In this document: positions 58,251 to 64,000 of the stretch, piece after piece
Position numbering within the stretch: the stretch's first letter is position 1
How the letters are laid out: every line of letters starts with the position of its first letter
NCBI GenBank assembly: GCA_019055375.1
Contig: JAHQIW010001261.1
Location: 1-64,000 of the forward strand
Reading direction: 5' to 3'
Source: Parelaphostrongylus tenuis
Lineage: Eukaryota > Nematoda > Chromadorea > Rhabditida > Metastrongylidae
Length of the DNA: 64,000 nucleotides
Program-made: the position numbers and the translations under genes
The notes under the pieces: generated by a model
Told to the model about the DNA's origin: nothing
The model's input: the letters and a program-made list of their open reading frames with translations, nothing else
The model's database searches: none

Positions 58251-58663
58251 GCGGTTAGTGCTGTCTGAGAGAATATTTTGAGCCTTCAAAGGTTGGAATG
58301 TCAATAGCTACGTATGTCCGCCACTGTCTTGTCTCATCATAACCATGCTTGTTTGGCGACAATGTAGACTGTGTCTTCACATTTGCACAAGCTTTGGTTG
58401 TTCTCTAAAATCGATCACAGCTTCGGTGTCTTTCGAAGAACTGCAGTTATAAGGAGACTTACTGTTAGCAGTACGGTAGTTGTGTCAAATTTTTTATACT
58501 CGTAGAGGACGTAGTGTCAATTTTGGTTTGCTGAGTGGAGTACGAAAAATTCCTCGTGTGATGCTAACTTTTTTGTTTTTGAAAGCAAAAAATATTTTCT
58601 TGGTAGGTAAAATATTTGAGAAACTGCGAAGCGAGAGGGCATTATTGATTCATATGTGTAAAT
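58251..58663. other. Nothing recognised
   Basis: Between two minus-strand RTE fragments. The frame 58480-58665 has no motif. Confidence 0.35.
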
Positions 58664-59600
58664 GATCACCTGTATCACCTGTATCACCTGTCGTCCCGTT
58701 CATCGTCGAGTGACTCGTCTTCCATTTTTCCCTATCGCGTGCAAGAGTAGCCCAGTGAGTCCTCCTTGCTCTAGGAATTTGCTGAGCATCAATTCTTTCT
58801 TCTATCGCTTTTGTGAAGAAATCGGACCAACGGGTCAGTGGTCTTCCTTTGAAGCGCTTGATGTCGCGAGGAATCCAGTCGGTAAAGGCTATCGTCCATC
58901 AGTTGTCGTTGAAACGCATCACGTGTCCTGCCCACCTTATTTTCGATATCCTGGCGTGTAGAACGCCGTCTCTGATATTCGATCGTTGACGTAGGTCGGA
59001 ACTTCGGATCCTTTCTCTCATTTGCGAGATACGGGATGCTCCTAGCATCGAGCGTTCGACTGCGCGTTCGATAACGGCAAGTGATCTTTCATCCTGCTTA
59101 CGTAGCGGCCAGGTTTCTGCTGCATACGTTAGGGCAGGGATAATTGTCGAGTCGAAAAGGTGGGCACGGAGTCGGATGTTCTTTGTCCTCTTCATTACAT
59201 CTTCTATGCTCTTAAACGTTCGCCAAGCCGCTCGTTTCCTCCTGCTCAACTCTGGGGCTAGGTCGTTCATCATGTTGATTTCACGACCTAGATAGACGTA
59301 ACTGGAGCATTCGGAGATTGTCGTTCCGTTGAGCCTGAATGGGGCATTCGAAACCCATCCGTTTCTCATAAACAATGTTTTCGCTAGATTTAGTTGAAAA
59401 CCAATCTTTCCACAGGCGTGATCGATACCGGTCAACATTCGTTCCGCTTGACTGATGTTTGGTGTTGTGAGAACGATATCGTCTGCAAAGCGAAGATGGT
59501 TTAATTGTTGACCGTCAAATTTCACTCTCATATCGTCCCATTTTGATGTTCGCATGTCGTTTTGTACGGTGGCAGTGAATAATTTTGGCGAAATTGTTTT
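58664..59600 (-). mobile_element. RTE-type retrotransposon, 5'-truncated, best-preserved reverse transcriptase
   Basis: Minus strand from about 59600: SPKLFTATVQNDM, then an open frame 59555-58899 with LNHLRFADDIVLTTPNISQA, LNLAKTLFMRNGWVSNAPF, SSYVYLGREINMMNDLAPEL and ISKIRWAGHVMRFNDN. The metal-binding FADD box is intact. The frame ends at a TGA where other copies have CGA, a single C-to-T change. After it the sequence stays in frame (WTIAFTDWIPRDIKRFKGRP, EERIDAQQIPRARRTHWATL) to the tail of three TGATACAGG-like units at 58664-58690. Truncation lies within the reverse transcriptase. It looks the youngest of the RTE copies here. Confidence 0.85.
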
Positions 59601-59870
59601 TTTTTAATTTTTTTTACTGTTCCATAGCAACTGATCTACAGCGTTAGGAAGGTGAAAAAGTAGTTGCGGTTCATGCGCTATTGGAATTTGCCGTCCAATG
59701 TTGTAATTTTCAATAAAAAACCGAAATTACGGCAAACCCGGAAACGTGGGATCGCAGTTGCTTTTACACGAGCCAGTAATCTCATTATCGTTCCTGATCA
59801 ACGTGGCTCAGCAACGTGGAATTATCGCTTTCTTTACCCATCGATCTCCTACCCTCTTTTTCAACGATTC
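59601..59870. other. Presumed promoter region of the DHRS1-like gene
   Basis: T-rich at its start, next to the truncated RTE. A frame runs through it into the first exon (from 59664), but the trans-splice-like acceptor at 59871 suggests it is upstream, non-coding sequence. No TATA box stands out. Confidence 0.3.
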
Positions 59871-59876
59871 TTTCAG
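59871..59876 (+). promoter_or_regulatory. TTTCAG acceptor, likely spliced-leader addition site
   Basis: A perfect nematode 3' splice consensus lies 15 bases before the ATG of the DHRS1-like gene and is preceded by a pyrimidine-rich stretch (CTACCCTCTTTTTCAACGAT). No upstream exon is seen, so trans-splicing of a leader RNA is the likely use. Confidence 0.55.
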
Positions 59877-59891
59877 CTGTCATCGTCAAAA

Positions 59892-62800
59892 ATGAGTCGT
59901 GTGCTGGGTGGTCAAATCGCTTTGGTCACAGGTGACAGCAGAGGAGTAGGTAAATTCATTACTCTATTCATGCCTCGGCTCACTTTTTCAACTCTCTTAG
60001 TCGCGAAAGGACGGTACGATCCAGCTTGTCAGGTTATTTTAGTGCTTGAATGTGTTGCAATATGATGACCTTGTTGGAATTTAAGTTCATAGAGCTGCTG
60101 AAATAGGCGGTTAACCCTTTGGGGACGGTGGGGGCCATTTTGACCTTCAGATTTCAGAGGCCTTTCCTTGCTGGATAAAAATATTTTGATACTATTCAGA
60201 TATATGTGGACAAATTAAAAGCCGATCTCGTTCGCTGGGGAACTTTTCATACGAGTGTTAGTAACCATCCGAAAGCTGACACTTCTAGTTAACCACATCG
60301 CCTGTTTTCGAAAACGAAAAACCTTTGGTTCTTTCTGATTATAAGGAAGCAAATAAAAGGCCGATTTCATTTGCTGATGAGGAGCTTTTCGTAGGAGTGT
60401 TGGTAACTATTCGAAAACTGAGACTTCGGTTTGCATCCCCACGTCGTCGGTTTTACAAAATACCCTTTTTCAATGATGGGGCATTCAAAAAAATTCATGT
60501 TTCATACCTGCCGTGTGCCTTCATTTCTATATGCATATGATTCGCTGGAAAGCATGAAAAGCATATCAGCGTGTAGAGAATTTTCCGTAGTATCGGAATC
60601 ATACGTTTTTATCAAAAGTTTTTGTCGATGCGGTGAAAAAATCTCTAGTTAAATAACAATATTTCAAACGCGATCGATCACCCCCTCCTTCTCAACCCCT
60701 CGCTTCGTGAATTAGACGGTAAACAAGATCGTCGAAAATGTAGAACTCGACCGATTTTCTCTGTAAAAGGTACTTCTACAAAATGAGCACAGCCTTGGAA
60801 TCATTGGAACTCACTACATCGAATGATTACTAATAGTCTAAAGAAAAAGCTCTGTCATGCGAGATTTACAAGTCTTTTACTTCCCCTACATCGCCGTTAG
60901 AATAGCTTTTCCAAAAAACAAACAATTTTTGAGCTCATCAAAACCTGTGCTATCCAATGAGGACTAAAAAGGATTTTTGTTCAGCAAAATATAAGAGAGA
61001 TAAAAGAAACTTGTGGTTTTGTGTAATATAATTTTATAGTTACAAGAGGTTGTCTCAAAAGTCAGCCATGTGGTGATCCATTCAGAGATTTAAGCTCTCG
61101 GATAGTTACTAACACTCCTATGAAAGCTTTTTCTCCAGCGAATTAGGTTGGTTTTTCATTTGTTGCTTACATTTAGAACGAACCAGCATTTTTTTGACGT
61201 TGCTACAGAAAGAAATTTCTTGCTCTGACAAAGAAAGAGCTCTGTCCCGCGAGAAATCTGCGCGTCTGCAACGCAAGAAATCTTTTGTAGCAAATTCAAA
61301 AATAAAGCTTTTTCGAAAACCGACTACTAGGGGCTGTATTCTGAAGTCTCAGCTTTCGAATGGTTACTAACACTCCTATTTTTTCTTTCCAGCAAATGAG
61401 ATCGGCTTTCATTTGTCCCCTTATAATTGAAAAGAACCGATTTTTCATCTAGAATTCTGATATTATTATTCAAAGCCTGAAGTTTTGGCGATTTCGATAT
61501 TATGCTTATTTTTTGGAAAATTTCTTATTAGTGCGCTGTAGCAGCAGAAATAAAATCATGTCTCACACCCGGGGTTTTTTTTGCATGTGAGAGCCATTTA
61601 TGCTCAAAAAGTATATGAGCGTGTTGAGCGAATGGGAGGTGTCAGAATAATACAGAAAATAGTATGGTTTTCTCCGGAACAAGGAAAACAAATTTTTATC
61701 ATCTAACATCGATCTACTGCCGCTCGTAAGGATTCAGTAAACATTTGTTGTCAATTTTGTTTACACCTTAATCCCTCGGGGCCGACGTGTACCAGCTGAG
61801 GTAAGGAGCTGAAGGCTCTTCTCGGTGGGCATAGGATTTCCCTTAGACACTTGGCAATCATTTCAAAGCTCAAAACTCTTCGATTTCACCGATATACTTG
61901 ATTTTTAAAAAAGCCTTTTTATTACATTGTAACAGCGAAAACAAAATCATATTCCGCACTCAGTTTGCTTCATTTGCTCGGCTGAGGCTCATATATGGCT
62001 CTTCACCAAACTCATAGCCCAAATCAGGAGGATTTCGATGCTATAATTGGCTTTGTGAAAGGTTGTTGAAGAGCTTTGTAAGAACGAAAAGAAGATCACG
62101 TTTCGCACGCAGTGGTTAACACGCGATCGCTTAAAAGGTATGACGCGGTTTTAAGTATTGCCCGAGGTTCTAAATCTGCAAATCACTCAACACTCTTGGG
62201 AAATTAGGAACGTTTTTTGCCCTCGTATATGTACAGGAATTGAAAATTCGCACACAGAGTTGCGAAGTTTGAGGATTTCTAGGAAGAGGCATCGCTCTAC
62301 AGCTAGGCCAATCCGGAGTGACGGTCTACATTACCGGTAGGAAGCCGACGAATAGTCTGCAGAGTCAGTATCGAAATCTCCCAACACTTGAGACGACTGC
62401 GGAGGGTCGGTTTCTTATGTAAACGTTTATCTACGAATTACCGGCATCGCTTAATTGCTAAGCTTTTCCACAAGTGGTGATGGATGAGCATCTTTCAACT
62501 TATTGCTTTTTTTCTAGCCGTACTGGTTGTATTTTGCAGACATCCGAAATCGAGGTGGTGTGGCAGTTCCGGTCTATTGTGACCATACCGATCATGCAGA
62601 AATTGCCGAGCTTTTCGATCGTATCCATAAGGAAAACGGAGGAACTCTCAATATCTTAGTAAACGCTGCTTACTCAGGTGTCCAGGTTACTATCTGCCAT
62701 TCATTTAGATCTTATGCTATTCGTACACCGGGCATTTCAGATTCATATGATCATCATGAAGCAATTTATTGTACCTCTGCTATCGACCGCTTTTTTACAG

Positions 62801-63122
62801 ACCCGCTCAAAATGATTTAATCTGATAGGGATATTACTTTTTTTGAGCCGATAGGTCTAATGTTATATAGGCGCCTATTTCGTCCTATTGGAACTCATCA
62901 GTAGCACCCTCCCTCGGTTCCGTCGATTCCTTGAGGCTAAATAATCCTCTAAAGAAATCGACGCCGAGCAATTTATTGTTGTTTTATCAAGGACATGGCT
63001 GATGCTGGTTCGGTTCCTTTTTTTGAAGCAGATCCTTTACTTTGGGATTCGGTCAATAATGTGGGATTACGGAACAACTACATCTGTTGTGTACATGCAG
63101 CTCGAATGATGGTGAAGAGAAG
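59892..63122 (+). CDS. DHRS1: Short-chain dehydrogenase/reductase, DHRS1-like, first four exons (3' partial)
   Basis: Four exons join in phase: 59892-59949, 62283-62405, 62540-62685 and 62992-63122. They encode MSRVLGGQIALVTGDSRGVG, then RGIALQLGQSGVTVYITGRK, NSLQSQYRNLPTLETTAE, VYCDHTDHAEIAELFDRIHK, LNILVNAAYSGVQ, DPLLWDSVNNVGLRNNYICC and VHAARMMVK. The nucleotide-binding TGxSRGxGRG loop is complete across the first splice. ITGRKP favours NADP(H). The NNAG region reads NAAYSG, close to the NNAYAG of DHRS1. The catalytic Ser and Tyr-x-x-x-Lys lie in later exons beyond the window. DHRS1-type enzymes reduce steroids and xenobiotic carbonyls at the endoplasmic reticulum. Intron 1 (2.3 kb) is filled with repeat R1 and intron 3 holds the hairpin-bearing repeat. 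No stop or frameshift is seen, so the gene is probably live. Confidence 0.85.
60120..62100 (+). repeat. Dispersed non-coding repeat R1, two or more tandemly placed copies
   Basis: Within intron 1 of the DHRS1-like gene. Blocks recur in order: the GGAACTTTTCATACGAGTGT / GTTAGTAACCATCCGAAAGC module at 60235, 60380, 61095 and 61360, the TCGAATGATTACTAATAG box at 60818, AAAGCTCTGTC at 60848 and AAGAGCTCTGTCCCGCG at 61229, and ATAATTTTATAG at 61027. The organisation suggests two to three overlapping copies of the 40.7-kb repeat. No coding frame is shared. Confidence 0.6.
62812..62985 (+). repeat. Hairpin-bearing repeat in intron 3 of the DHRS1-like gene
   Basis: Homologous to the palindrome-centre repeat at 53900-54075, including the GTCGATT-x-TGAGG / CCTC-x-AATCGAC stem-loop at 62932-62962. 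It ends just before the exon 4 acceptor. Confidence 0.55.
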
Positions 63123-63189
63123 GTAAAGCCTCCATCGATAGTGGCTTATCTATTTCAGCCTTTTGTGTGGTTCTCTTCGGTTATGAGGG

Positions 63190-64000
63190 TACAAGGTGAA
63201 TATCCTCAATTGCTGAGAAGGAACTTTCCATGGAAGTGTTGGTAATCATTCGAAAGCATGAATATCTGATTAGAACCATACGTAACCGGTTTTCGAAAGG
63301 CTCGTATATAGTGGTGTAAAATCCAAAATGAAATTATTTGTTCACACATAGCATTTTTCCGGACAGAGCTTTTCCTAGGTTATTGCTAAACATTCGATAG
63401 CGTAAGTTTCAGTTTACCAAAGCCATGCTTATTTTCTGAAAAGGTTGTTCTCTGCAGAGCAGCAAGGAAAATAAGATTACATTTGCATATGCAGGCAACC
63501 TTGGCCAATCCACAAGTCGCTACGTGAGGCGGCTAGGTGAGCTGACACGATGATTGATCGATTTTCGACAGAAGGCGCAATTTTCGTTATTCAATCAGGA
63601 ACTGTTTCTCCACGGGAAAGGATCCAAGCGTCCTAATTGCTTCTAACAATGACTCGAAGACATTTGAATGCTACAAGATTTTCTCACGTTCAAATGCTCG
63701 AAAATCGATCGATCATCGCGTTGGACCACCTAGCCCCCTCATCCAGCGACCCGTGAATTGGCATTACATGCTCGTGTACTCTAATTCAATCTTATTTTCT
63801 CCACTGCACTGCAGAGATACGGTCTTTCCACAAGGTAAGGGAAGCACTGGAATCACTGAATATTACGCTGTCGGGGGATTGTTGGCTATCTAAAAAAAGC
63901 GTTCTGCCGGCGAGAAATATGCTATAGTGAAACATAATTTTTCTTCGCATTTTACATCGTTATGAAAGGGTCGTTTCGAAAACCGATCACGTACGGATCT
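63190..64000 (+). repeat. Dispersed non-coding repeat R1, copy running off the right edge
   Basis: Contains GTGTTGGTAATCATTCGAAA, GGACAGAGCTTTTCC, GGTCTTTCCACAAGGTAAGG, TGGAATCACTGAA, AAACATAATTTTTCTTCG and CATCGTTATGAAAGGGTCG in the repeat's order. It lies in intron 4 of the DHRS1-like gene. No exon is recognised here. Confidence 0.55.

Overview
The window looks like nuclear DNA from a parasitic clade V (strongylid-type) nematode. This is inferred from small exons with TTTCAG acceptors, trans-splice-like acceptors just upstream of start codons, RTE-type retrotransposons with 9-bp TGATACAGG-like tails, mariner remnants and a secreted protein family I know only as nematode-like. No bacterial gene organisation is present. 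Long open reading frames are almost absent because host genes are split into short exons and most other coding sequence is decayed mobile DNA.

Layout. At 1-340 a minus-strand RTE endonuclease fragment runs off the left edge. At 860-2310 are the last four exons and poly(A) signal of a FER-like tyrosine kinase. From 3.3 to 5.4 kb lie several tRNA-derived SINEs. At 7.4-11.7 kb is a broken PP1-like phosphatase gene whose last visible exon is cut by a 5'-truncated RTE (11.7-13.5 kb). From 13.5 to 27.5 kb the window is mostly unannotatable, with two mariner remnants (18.6-19.0 kb, 19.8-20.7 kb) and a nearly full-length but decayed RTE (22.5-25.4 kb). From 27.6 to 39.3 kb is a duplicated block: a 1.2-kb unit with a TATA-like motif occurs three times, next to partial or broken copies of a secreted-protein gene. 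Between them sit two head-to-head Penelope-like elements, each ending in a hammerhead-ribozyme motif (32.1-34.5 kb).

From 39.3 to 50 kb the window is gene-poor, with one candidate secreted-protein gene (43.6-44.5 kb) and two weaker hammerhead candidates. From 51.0 to 56.7 kb is a 5.7-kb inverted repeat (palindrome) that has captured the 3' half of a third secreted-protein copy. From 57.1 to 59.6 kb are three more RTE fragments. From 59.9 kb to beyond the right edge are the first four exons of a DHRS1-type short-chain dehydrogenase, with introns enlarged by a dispersed repeat.

Only the kinase 3' end and the DHRS1-like 5' end look like functional host genes. The phosphatase and the three secreted-protein copies carry specific lesions. 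The most interesting material is structural: the head-to-head Penelope pair with ribozyme motifs, the large palindrome with a step in arm identity, and the repeatedly duplicated, uncharacterised secreted-protein family.
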